DNA of 64,000 nt from Jaltomata sinuosa (lineage: Eukaryota > Streptophyta > Magnoliopsida > Solanales > Solanaceae). The notes below the pieces were generated by a model. The model was given only the letters and a program-made list of their open reading frames with translations, was not told where the DNA came from and made no database searches. A program made the position numbers and the translations under genes. Positions 54,954 to 64,000 of this stretch are shown here, piece after piece (positions within the stretch are counted from its first letter, which is position 1; each line of letters opens with the position of its first letter). The stretch spans positions 1-64,000 of the forward strand of contig QJPP01005182.1 of the NCBI GenBank assembly GCA_003996215.1, written 5' to 3'.

Positions 54954-55908
54954 TTTTTCTTTCCCATTTTGGTCACTTTTTTATTCAATTATTGGACCTC
55001 TAGAGCTCCATTTTGGGTGATTTTTAGTGCATTTTCTTTGTCTTGGAAAGGGGTAAGTTCCCAAATCTTTGAATTTTATTTTCTCCGCTACTTTTCCTCG
55101 AATTTTGGGATAATTTTAGATTAAGGGATTGAAATTGAAAGTATTATCTTGCTCCATTTTCAATAAAACTTCACTCTTGTGATCCTTAACTATTGGGTAA
55201 GCTTTCTATACTAGTTTTATACTTTTTCCAATGATTATTTTATGATTTCACCTTCAAATCTTGGTTTTTTAACTTAAAATTTTGAGTTTTTCTGGTAAAG
55301 TTAATGTTTGCTAAATTATTGATTTTAAGCTCGATTCTTACCCTGTTTTCAATGAAATTTTATATTTGAACTTCGTATAATTTGGGTAAATTCAATTTCT
55401 AATAAGTTTCTAGTTTTGGCCATTTCGGGCTTGGGTTGACTTTTGGGTTGACATGTTGGACCCGGTGTAGAACCTTAGCTATATGGGTATCATTGCATTT
55501 GTGTTTATACATAAGACTTATTTTAGATAGAGTGGTTGGATTTTAAGGCAATTGGTAAAGGAAAGGCTCAAGTATGTCACATAGAGTCTTGTTGTTCGGC
55601 TCCGAGATAGGTTATGACTTAACTTGTTTCACACTTTGCTTGGGTAGGGACCTATCATATAAATCATGCTATGGGAGGGTTGACTTAGTGATTATAATAG
55701 CAATTAAAGTTGATTTATGTTATGGTGATGCTCGTGTGAAGGATTGTGCTGATCCTGATAGTAAATGAGATGGTTTATCATTGTGATTCTGAGATTGTGA
55801 TTGTATCTTTGTATTGTCTTATTTTGGTATCGTGTGCATACATATTCATTCATTCATATCATAGATCACTGAGTTCTACTATTGGAAATGCTGATTTTGA
55901 AAGAAAAT

Positions 55909-56050
55909 GATATACTATATTTTTCTTATTTGTTCGATGCAGGATTTCGGACATAGATATACTATATTTTACCTATTCTGTCTTATGCAGGATTCCAGGA
56001 ATAGATATATGTTATGTTATTGATTCCGTCCAATGTAGGATTTTGAGCAG
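55909..56050. repeat. 47-bp repeat, three copies (element D LTR)
   Basis: GATATACTATATTTT or GATATATGTTATGTT begins at 55909, 55956 and 56004. Each is followed by TTATTCTGTC- and ATGCAGGATTTC-like words. Confidence 0.8.
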
Positions 56051-56730
56051 GGTATATGGACCTTGCGAGTCCCCCATGGGTCCTACCTTCCAGCATAGAC
56101 TGAGAAGGGGGTGTATACCGATAGTCATGGACATTGCATCTTATACCATATTATTGCATTATATTATTATTTGAATTGCTATTATGATTAAGATTCTTTG
56201 TGTTGTTGTTGATATTGAATTGCTGAGATTTTTCTGTGTATAGAGTTATTTTAGTATTTTTTATTCTATATAGTAACTACGTAAGTTCGATCGTCCTATG
56301 ATGCCTACTGAGTACAAATGGACCATACTCACTCCTACTTTTTTGTATCCTTTTGATGCAGATCCTAGCTCTAGTGTTTAGTGCAGTTCTTGATTTGTGC
56401 AGGCATTGTTGATCTAAAGCTTTGGTGAGCTCCCATTCTCGGAGACTTTCCTAGATTTCTTTATTATTTATTTATGTCTTCTCTCACCTCTTAGACAGTT
56501 TGGATGGTATTTTGGATCTTATATTACAGTCACTCATGTACTTATGAGTTCTGAGTTTCTAGGATAGATTGTATTTCATTGTACTTATTTATTGCAGTTG
56601 AGAGTTTATATTTATCATTGCATTATTTTTTCCTTATTATTGTATTTATTGTGTTATTTGGCTTGGCTTACCTACCACGATTGGGCGGGGTAGGTTCCCT
56701 CACAACCCTCTTGTTTTGGGTCATGACAAG

Positions 56731-56746
56731 TTGGTATCATCGCGCT
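56731..56746 (+). other. Element D primer binding site
   Basis: TTGGTATCATCGCGCT follows the LTR end and the spacer AG. It is a variant of TTGGTATCAGAGC (initiator Met-tRNA). Confidence 0.8.
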
Positions 56747-56932
56747 AGGTTCACCAGTCTTATGAGTACTAGAGCAAGTGTCTAGTAGAGTCTTGCAGAT
56801 AGATATGATTGATATCCATATCTATCTTCGGGAGGCTATGAGACATTCTTAGGAAAATTCTAATCTTTGACTCCTTATCATGCGACTTGTTTATTTCTTG
56901 AATTTCTAAATTTGTGTTTTATTCTCTTACAA

Positions 56933-58290
56933 ATGGTGAGGATGTGATCTGGTGTTACCGAGGGTGATAAGCTGGCACTCGCTGTTGGGGACCAAAATAG
57001 GGGTCGAGGCAAGGGTCGTGGTCATAACAAAGGCAGATATAGAGCTTGTAGAGCAGTTCCAGCTAACGGATGTGCTAGGGTAGCATCCCTGAGTTGGAGC
57101 TTTAGTTTGAGGATGCAGCCCACCAGCCAGATGGTGTGCCCTCATGGTTTTATTGCTACTCCCATGCTACAGGATACCATGATTTAATCGTTGAGTTATT
57201 TGGAGGTATGTCTCAGACAAAAGCTTTACCCATCACACCTTATGGATCATAGACTAGAGATGGGGTTCAGCCTCCAGAGGTGGTACATGTTCAGGGTTTT
57301 CAAACTCCAGGGGCAAATCCTACTGCTGCTATGGCTTCTTGTATTGATGATTTGTTGGTCAAACTTGTTGCTCCACCAGTTGTGCCTAAAGCATTTATGA
57401 CAGTGGATGAGCATAAGATGCGTGATCGATTTGTGAGAATGGGTCCTCCCAAGTTCAGTGGTGCACTTGAGGAGGATCCTTATGAGTTTCTGGTTAGCTA
57501 TCAGGAGAGGTTGCATAACCTCAGGTTGTTTGAGTCTCATGGGGTGAATTACACTACATTTCAGTTGGTTGGGGGGGAAATGAAGTAGTGGTGGAGGTCT
57601 TATCTTGTTTGTAGGCTAGTGGGGTCACTTCCCTTGACTTGGACATAATTTTCTGACACCTTTCTTGAGAAATATGTACCTCACAGATTGAGGGAGAGGT
57701 TGAGATATGAGTTTGATGCATTAGATCAGGGTTCCATGTCCATCACCGAGTATGAGGCTCATTTCCATGCCCTGTCTTGGCATTCCTTGATGAGTATTTC
57801 AACAAAAGAGGAGTGAGTTAGAAAGTTTGTGAAGGGGTTTTCTATCTCTCATCAGTTGGCTATAGCACAGTTAGTGACTATTGGGGGAACTATCATGCAG
57901 ATAGTTGATCATGCTAGGAGGATTAAGAGTATTTGTCATGGGGCCCAAGAGGGTAGCGTTAAGATATTTCGCAGGCAGGGTGACTTTGGCGAATCTTCAT
58001 CTCAAGGCAGAGACTTCTCAGGTAGAGGCCAGCATTATCAGCATGGTAGACCGATTCAGGCAGCATTGCAGGGATCTGATGGTGGTTATTCGAGTTCAGG
58101 TACACCAGGTGGCCAGAGGTTGGGACAGATGTCTAAGGGTTTTCATATCGGGTTCACGGGTCATGGTGGTCACTCTAGTATTTCCAGTTAGCCACCATGT
58201 TATTCACAAGATAGGGGATGTTTTAATTGTGGTGATGTGGGACATCTTGTGAGAGATTGCCCCGTGCATGGGCAGGGTCACCCCTAGCAG
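56933..58290 (+). pseudogene. Element D gag remnant
   Basis: The ATG at 56933 is followed by a stop four codons later and then by frame changes. The main gag frame is open at 57280-57588 (MRDRFVRMGPPKFSGALEED, YEFLVSYQERLHNL) and 57829-58191, with FLEKYVPHRLRERLRYEFDA and SMSITEYEAHFHALS between. The zinc knuckle CFNCGDVGHLVRDC (58219-58260) is complete, CX2CX4HX4C, unlike those of A and B. Gly/Ser/Gln-rich sequence surrounds it. Confidence 0.82.
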
Positions 58291-58432
58291 GGTTTTAGAT
58301 CAAAACTTATCAAACACTAGTTTCATAGGCTAGAGTAGGTGCATAAAGTGGTAGGGGTGGACCTCAGGGTGCCAGGAGTGGGACCCTGGTAGCTCGTGGA
58401 GGTGATCATAGAGGTGCTCAGACTAGAGGTGG

Positions 58433-58858
58433 ATGTGGTTAGTTTATGCATTTTGGGGTAGAACCAAAGCGGAGGCCACTAATGTAGATATTATAGGTAT
58501 CATCCCAGTTTGCCATCTACCTGCTTTAATATTATTTGACCCTGGTTCTACTTATTCATATGTATCTAGGTATTTTGCTTCGGGTTTTGACATGATGTGT
58601 GAGTCCCTTGCTATGCATGTTCATGTCTCTGCCCTTGTAGGTGATTATGTAGTGGTGGATCGGGTGTACCGATCCTATGTTATGACTCTTTTGGGGTATG
58701 ATACCTGGGTAGACTTGATTATCCTTGATATGGTTGATTTTGATGTTATTTTGGGTATGGATTGGCTATCTCCACATCATGCTCTCATGGATTGTCGATC
58801 CAAGACTGTTACTTTGGTAATGTCGGGTATGTTGAGGCTAGAGTGGAAGGGCACATAG
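58433..58858 (+). pseudogene. Element D aspartic protease region
   Basis: A 141-codon open frame with ILFDPGSTYSYVSRYFA (active site; D-P-G as usual in this chromovirus group) and LIILDMVDFDVILGMDWLSP (flap/C-terminal ILG-D). The stop TAG at 58856 breaks the link to RT. The remnant at 24712-24921 has a very similar C-terminus. Confidence 0.78.
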
Positions 58859-59330
58859 GCTTCATACCCTAAGAGTGTTATTTCCTTTCTTCGGGCTCAG
58901 TGGATGGTTGAGAAGTAGTGCCTTTCTTATTTGGCTTATGTGCATGATATCAGTACTGACTCACTTTCCTTGGATTCGCTGAGGATGGTGAGAGAGTTTC
59001 CAGATGTGTTCCCTATGGACCTTCCAAGTGTCCCTCCGAATAGGGACATTGATTTTGCTTTTGATTTAGAGCCGGGTACCAGGACTATTTATATCCCTTC
59101 ATGTAGGATGGGTCCAGCAGAATTGAAGGATTAGTTTCACGACTTGTTGGGTAAAGGTTTTATAAGGCCTGGTGTTTCTCCTTGGGGTTCCCCAGTGTTT
59201 TTTGTGAAGAAAAAAGATGGGTCTATGCATATGTGTATTGATTATCGTCAGTTGAACAAGGTAACCATCAAGAATAAGTACCCTCTTCTGCGCATTGATG
59301 ATTTGTTTGATTAGCTCTAGGGTGCTTCTA
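58859..59330 (+). pseudogene. Element D RT N-terminal fragment
   Basis: Readable parts are REFPDVFPMDLPSVPPNRDI, PSCRMGPAELKD, LLGKGFIRPGVSPWGSPVFF, DGSMHMCIDYRQLNKVTIKN and IDDLFD. A few stops interrupt it. It is cut in the middle of the palm, before the catalytic DD box, at the inverted junction with element E. Confidence 0.8.
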
Positions 59331-59349
59331 AAGCACCCACACACTTCTT
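59331..59349. other. Inverted junction between elements D and E
   Basis: GGGTGCTTCTAAAGCACCC, an 8-bp palindrome arm (GGGTGCTT/AAGCACCC) around CTA, sits exactly where plus-strand RT ends and minus-strand integrase C-terminus begins. Confidence 0.75.
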
Positions 59350-60400
59350 AAGCATAGAGATATAAAACACAGGGTGTACAAATACCAAATGTATGGGTAA
59401 CTCTAATTCATAAGCTACTTTCCCAATTCTCTTCAAGATTCAATACAGACCAATATACTGGAGACTAAGTTTTTCTTTCTTTCCAAATTGCATGACAATC
59501 TTCATGGGAACCTTCAATAAGACCCAATCATCGATGCCAAACTCCAAATCTCTTTGCCTCATATCAAAGTAAGACTTTTGGTGGCTTTGTGCTATCTTCA
59601 ACCGCTCTTGAATTAGCTTAACCTTCTCCATAGCTTAATGAACTAAGTTTGGCCCTATCAACTCTGCTTCATCAACCTCAAATCACCCAATAGAAGACCT
59701 ACACCTTCGCCCATAAAGAGGCTCATATGGATCCATATGGATATTGGAATGAAAACTATCATGGTAAGCAAACTCTACAAGAGGTAGGTGAACATCCCAA
59801 TTACCGTTGAAGTCTAAAAAACAATCCCTCAACATATCCTTAAGTGTCTGAATGGTATGCTCCACATGATATTAAGTTTGCGGATGATCTACAATACTAT
59901 GGTTCACCCTCATACCCAAACCCTTCTTAAAAGACTTCCAAAATTGGGAGGTGAACTTAGAGCCCCTGTCTGAAATAATGGATAAAGGAATCCCATGAAG
60001 TCTAACTATCTCATGAATATACAACTTAGTATAATCCTCTATTGAGTTTGTCATCTTAACGGGTAAGAAGTGAGTTAACTTAGTCATTCAACCCACAATC
60101 ACCCATATCGAGTCATGTTAATTTCGTGATTGCGGCAAATCTGTTATAAAGTCCATGTTTATCATCTTCCACTTCCACTCAAGAAGGTTTATATTCTGAG
60201 ACATAACACCTAGCCTTTGATGCTTAACCTTAACTTGTTGGAAGTTGGGATACCTAGATACATAATCCATAATGTTCTTCTTTATGTTGTTCCACAATAG
60301 ATTTCTCTCAAGTCGTGGTACATCTTCATGGATCCTAGGTGAATAGAAAATCAATAGTTGTATGCTTAAGCTATGATATTTTCTCTAACACCATCTATAT
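59340..60400 (-). pseudogene. Element E integrase remnant
   Basis: On the minus strand the zinc-binding half is seen at 60354-60118 (SPRIHEDVPRLERNLLWNNI, YPNFQQVKVKHQRLG, WKMINMDFITDLPQS). The core follows: MTKLTHFLPVKMTNSIEDYT, PLSIISDRGSKFTSQFWKSF, EHTIQTLKDMLRDCFLDFNG and VEFAYHDSFHSNIHMDPYEP. The C-terminus is FGIDDWVLLKVPMKIVMQF and FVHPVFYISMLKKCVG, cut there at the junction. The second Asp (SDRG) and the Glu are present; the region of the first Asp is damaged and stops separate the parts. Confidence 0.82.
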
Positions 60401-60444
60401 CTGTAACACACAACCTACGTTGATAACATAAGACCATCTCCCCC

Positions 60445-61130
60445 TTATTCAAAAACCATTACCTTCTTCTTGTGAATCTCTTCCTTAAGTTGGAGAAAGA
60501 TGGGGTCACTATTCTGATTCCCCTTAACTACAACCATTAAGGATGAATCAGCCCCATTCTGAAAAACTATGCCACCATCCTCGGAGTCTAAGAGACAAAC
60601 TCCCAGATGTGCAATTCTATGAGCATCCCTCGCAAGTTCTCTCTTTTTTTCATCCACAAAATCAGTACTTTTCATAGACAACCGACTAAGTGCATCAGCA
60701 ACTACGTTCGCCTTACCAGGGTAATAAAATATGCTCATATTGTAGTCCTTAATTAATTCAAGCCATATCATATGCTTGAGATTTAACTCTTTCTGGTTGA
60801 AGATGTACTGACGACTCTTATGATCTATGAAAACATCAACATGCACACTGTAGAGGTAGTGACACCATATCTTCAAAGAAACAAAATCACTGCCAACTCA
60901 AGATCATGAGTCGGGTAGTTCTTCTCATGGTTCTTAAGTTGTCTGGAAGAATAAACTATGACCTTACCCTTTTGCATCAAGACACAACCAATACCAACTC
61001 GCGAGGCATTACAATAGACAATAAGACCATCAGTTCCCACTGGTAGGGTCAACACTAGAGTACATTCCAAATGAGTTTTCAACTATTGAAAGCTCTTTTT
61101 ACAGGCTTTAGACCACTGAAACTTAGCTTT
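60445..61130 (-). pseudogene. Element E RNase H domain and linker
   Basis: On the minus strand: LIVYCNASRVGIGCVLM (first catalytic Asp is Asn), YPTHDLELAVILFL (Glu kept), a frame break at about 60876, then VDVFIDHKSRQYIF and KANVVADALSRLS (Asp kept). The linker with LARDAHRIAHLGVCLLDSED and a Lys-rich segment follows to a stop. Confidence 0.8.
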
Positions 61131-61928
61131 CTTTTATGTTAACTTGTTCAATGGAGCAACAATAGACAAAAAACCTTCTACAAACCTCCTGTAGTAACCA
61201 TCCAAACCCAAGAACCTCCTAATATCTGTCGGGGTTGTGGGTCTGGGCCAGTTCTTTTCTTCCTTAATATTTTGAGAATCAACCTGAATACCCTCACCAG
61301 AAACAATATGACCAAGAAATGCCATAGACTTCAATCAAAATTCACACTTAGAAAACTTGGCATACAACTCTGGGTCCTTAAGTGTCTGTAGCATAATTCT
61401 AAGGTGGTTAGCATGCTCCTCCTCGCTATGGGAGTAGATCAAAATTTCATCGATGAAGATAATCACCAACATGTCAAGATATTGTTTAAACACGTTGTTC
61501 ATGAGGTCTATGTAGGTTGTAGGGGCATTAGTTAAATTGAAATACATGAAAAGGAATTCAAAGTGACCAAAACCGGTCTTAAAGGCTGCTTTTGGAATAT
61601 CACATTCTCTAACTTTCAACTTATGGTAGCCAAATCTGAGGTCTATCTTAGAAAAATAGGTAGCACCCTGAAGTTGGTCAAATAGTTCATCAATTTTGGG
61701 GAGGGGATACTTGTTCTTAATGGTGACCTTGTTCAATTGACGGTAATTTATACACACCCTAAGAGAACCATCTTTCTTACGCATAAAAAGGATTGGAGCA
61801 CCCCAACAAGAGACACTTTGTCTGATAAATCCCTTATCAAGGAGATCCTTCAACTCGGTTGGAGCAATTCTAGATGGAAGAATAGAGATAGGATGAGTAT
61901 TGGGAAGGACATCTATTCTAACAAGCAA
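61131..61928 (-). pseudogene. Element E reverse transcriptase
   Basis: The longest open gypsy RT here: 197 codons from 61928 to 61335 plus the thumb at 61334-61134. Motifs are LLDKGFIRQSVSCWGAPILF, DGSLRVCINYRQLNKVTIKN, IDELFDQLQGATYFSKIDL, FNLTNAPTTYIDLMNNVFKQ and the catalytic box IIFIDEILIYS. In that box the second Asp is Glu (codon 61446-61448). The thumb reads MAFLGHIVSGEGIQVDSQNI. A single stop separates the palm/fingers from the thumb. The D-to-E change should cripple polymerisation. Confidence 0.85.
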
Positions 61929-61965
61929 GCCATGCTTCCTTGAAATTTGTCAGAACTGTCATCAC

Positions 61966-62277
61966 CTATGGTTGATTAAGAAAAAAAATTGGAAACAAGA
62001 GACCTAGTTTTTTTTCTAGTTTTTGATTCCAGAATGTCTGTGTCATCGCTCGATCACTTCCTTTTTCACTAAGTGATTGCTTAGGAACTATCTCTCTATC
62101 AGAAAGGACTCTGCAAAGATCATCGAGGAAAATTTTTGGGAACTCACTGACAATGGGAGCTGACAGGAGGGGTTGAGATTCAGCACTAAAATCTCTAACT
62201 CGAACTAAGTGATAAATACACCCCTTGAAAACCATATTTCTGGCCTTAAGGTAAGAAATAAACCGACCCTTAGGCAC
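61966..62277 (-). pseudogene. Element E protease-RT linker
   Basis: It starts MPKGRFISYLKARNMVFKGC, the conserved linker following protease in this group, and continues with VSEFPKIFLDDLCRVLSDRE, where P-D-V/F-P..L normally lead into RT. After the REIV the frame diverges into unrelated sequence (62060-61966), so about 100 bp here are an insertion or heavily decayed. Confidence 0.65.
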
Positions 62278-62319
62278 AACTGGACTACCTATATATACTA
62301 AGACTGGCTCATTTAGAAA

Positions 62320-62637
62320 CTAGAACTTTAGAACATTGGTTGTACAATCAACTAAGGAATAATAAGAATATAACCAACACATGTCTAAAATAATATCAAA
62401 ATCCACCATATCTAACTCAACTAAGTAAGTCGTGGTGTCTTTGTGATAGATTGACATTGTGCAGTTCTTAAAAACTTGCCTAGCCACAATAGACTCACCT
62501 ACTGGAGTAAAAACAATAAAAGGATCTGGAAGTTGTTCGGGACATATTTTAAACTTCACAATAATATAATAAGTTACAAAAGATAATGTGTCTACTGGGT
62601 CAAGTAAAGTATAAGCATCAATGTATAAAACTTTCAT
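62320..62637 (-). pseudogene. Element E protease remnant
   Basis: A 105-codon open frame with YTLLDPVDTLSFVTYYIIV (Val in place of the Gly of the D-x-G triad), TPVGESIVARQVFKNC and LDMVDFDIILDMCWLYS, in which ILG-D reads ILDM. Both catalytic-site and flap changes suggest inactivity. Confidence 0.72.
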
Positions 62638-63976
62638 AAGACCTGGCGGCTAGACATGGCATAAAGGCGATTCTGACCCCTGCCTGTCTCTAAAGTAGTA
62701 CCTTTTTGAATGACTCGGCCTGCTGGAGCGGATGATATAGTACATGAGGCTTTGTTTCCCCTTTTTCCTGTCTTACAGACAACAATCCTTTAAGAAGTGG
62801 CCTAGCTTGCCACACGTGAAGCACCCATCAGTATCATTTTCAGACTCCCTCGGATAGGACCTACCACACTTATTACGGGGTGGATATCTAGTAAATCCTT
62901 GTGCTACACTACTTTGGGACTAAGAATCTTGTGCTCTAAAATTCTTGTTATTCTGAAATCTCTATTAAATCCTAGTCCTGGGTGCAGGTGAACTAGCTGA
63001 TGATATGGAAGGTCCATATGACCTCCTGTTAAGGAGAGAACTATTCCCATTTCCATTCCTCTAGTGACTAGTCTCATGACCAGCTGACTTGGCTCTTTTA
63101 CTCTGGTGTTATTCTCTATCCTTTTGCTTTTATTTCTCAACCTGTTGAGCATAAACCACAAGTCTAGAAATATCCATGTCATTAATTAACAATGCTACCT
63201 TGCACTCCTTCTTCACATGCTTAGAAACTCTAAAAAAAATCTCATCCTTTCCTTTATACAGGACACCATCTTCGGAGCATAACGTGACATCTGAGTAAAC
63301 TTCAGGCCATACTCCCTCACACTCATAGTACCTTGCTTGAGGTTCATAAATTCTTCACCTTTGGCTTATCTCAACTCTTGTAGAAAGATGTAGTTAATAA
63401 ATGCATCCATAAAGTCATCCTAAACTGCAGAAGCTACATCCTCACCACGAGTTAACTCCCACTGCCCATACCAGATGTTAAAGACTTCCTTCAGCTGGTA
63501 GGAGGCAAGTTCAACCCCTTTTATCTCAGTTGAATGCATCACCATAAGAATTTTTTGGACTTTATCAATGAAATTTTGAGGGTCCTCTTTAGACTTGGAC
63601 CTGGAGAAAGCTAGTCGGTCTATTCTGAGAAACTCATGGATCTTCAAAGTGTCTGAAGAGTTATTGAGCTAGAACTAGTAGGGATTGTGCCCTGACGATT
63701 AGATTGGGCTACTACAAGTTGCATGAGTATCTGAATATATCCCTTGAACTTAGAATTAGTAGTATCACTGCAGGGAGGCTGAGGAGCAGATGTCATAAGA
63801 ATTCTCACTAGGTCTATTGGCGCGGGTGGAGGTCTAACCCTTTTGATATGGTCAGATGAGTGGCTCCCACTCCTAGTCGACATCTTGGAAGGTGGAGGCA
63901 TATCACTGGCATTGGATCCAGTATAAGCCTCAACCCTAGTATCAGTTCTCTGACTAGCAGTCCTTTTTGGGGGCAT
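62638..63976 (-). pseudogene. Element E gag remnant
   Basis: The start codon at 63976 gives MPPKRTASQRTDTRVE, a typical chromovirus gag start; two in-frame upstream codons are also open. Blocks are IHEFLRIDRLAFSRSKSKED with NFIDKVQKILMVMHS and YQLKEVFNIWYGQWELTRGE (63647-63420), then decayed capsid sequence. The complete zinc knuckle CFTCGKLGHFLKDC lies at about 62822-62781. Several stops interrupt it. The leader, PBS and LTR lie beyond the right edge. Confidence 0.8.
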
Positions 63977-64000
63977 GATTTCAAATACGTGTACCACACT

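Larger units (their letters stand above)
54242..56728 (+). repeat. Element D 5' LTR (2.49 kb)
   Basis: It runs from TGTAACAACCTTATAGTG to TTTGGGTCATGACA and is followed by a PBS. It starts directly within integrase/chromodomain coding sequence with no PPT before it, so it marks an insertion into an older element. It contains a palindrome block (54775-54953) and a 47-bp repeat (55909-56050). Confidence 0.85.

Noticed and set aside
53216..59330. Integrase-LTR-gag-RT order suggesting a circularly permuted element from a one-LTR circle
   Set aside because: The LTR starts inside the chromodomain coding sequence with no PPT or 3' untranslated part, so a nested insertion explains the order better.
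1..64000. Endogenous pararetrovirus sequences, common in Solanaceae
   Set aside because: All RT and integrase matches fit Ty3/gypsy or LINE patterns; I saw no movement-protein or caulimovirus-type coat sequence.
1..64000. Host genes, tRNA or rRNA
   Set aside because: No convincing exon chain, cloverleaf or rRNA-like sequence was recognised by reading; a tRNAscan-SE run and a protein search would settle this.

Overview
This is gene-poor, repeat-dense plant DNA, most likely from a Solanaceae genome such as pepper, tobacco or a Solanum. I base this on the Tat/Ogre-type LTRs (TGTTGAYACCC ends, a CTCTGCTGGGG primer site), the chromovirus LTRs (TGTAACACCCC...GTGACA) and an RTE-type LINE with a short TTG tail, all of which I associate with that family. 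I found no convincing host gene, tRNA or rRNA. Nearly every coding signal is a decayed retrotransposon polyprotein, so the window reads as a stack of nested insertions, as in pericentromeric or intergenic heterochromatin.

Layout. 1-688 and 5443-5960 are one AAC-rich tandem array (unit about 356 bp) with long inverted repeats. It is split by a 4.75-kb Tat/Ogre-type solo LTR (689-5437) with a perfect 5-bp target duplication. 6885-22484 is a 15.6-kb Tat-lineage element that has lost RT, RNase H and integrase. It keeps gag remnants and both LTRs (the 5' one truncated), and carries four different tandem arrays in its 3' non-coding part. 22485-31135 holds a chromovirus-like LTR end, an Athila-like gag-protease remnant (-), a gag-protease remnant of another Ty3/gypsy family (-), and a longer chromovirus (-, 'element C') with its PBS and 5' LTR end.

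31136-45540 holds two plus-strand chromoviruses in tandem ('A' and 'B'), joined through an LTR that looks like an A/B chimera. 45541-52184 is a minus-strand LTR split by a 5.9-kb solo LTR (45957-51868, TSD GAGAC), which itself contains a 5'-truncated RTE LINE whose 648-codon RT frame is still open. 52185-59330 holds minus and plus integrase fragments and then chromovirus 'D' (LTR, PBS, gag, protease, partial RT). 59340-63976 is a minus-strand chromovirus 'E' running off the right edge.

Function. Almost all polyprotein frames are broken by stops, frameshifts or lost catalytic residues, so only the LINE RT looks potentially translatable, and it lacks its endonuclease. The observations most worth checking are: a GTGTG(8 nt)CACAC hairpin-like motif shared by the leaders of two chromoviruses and the 3' non-coding region of the unrelated Tat element; the chimeric LTR joining A and B; the palindrome-dense block in several different LTR families; the 145-bp palindrome in the AAC-rich array; and the set of unrelated tandem arrays in the Tat element. 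I found no new enzymatic or defence system.
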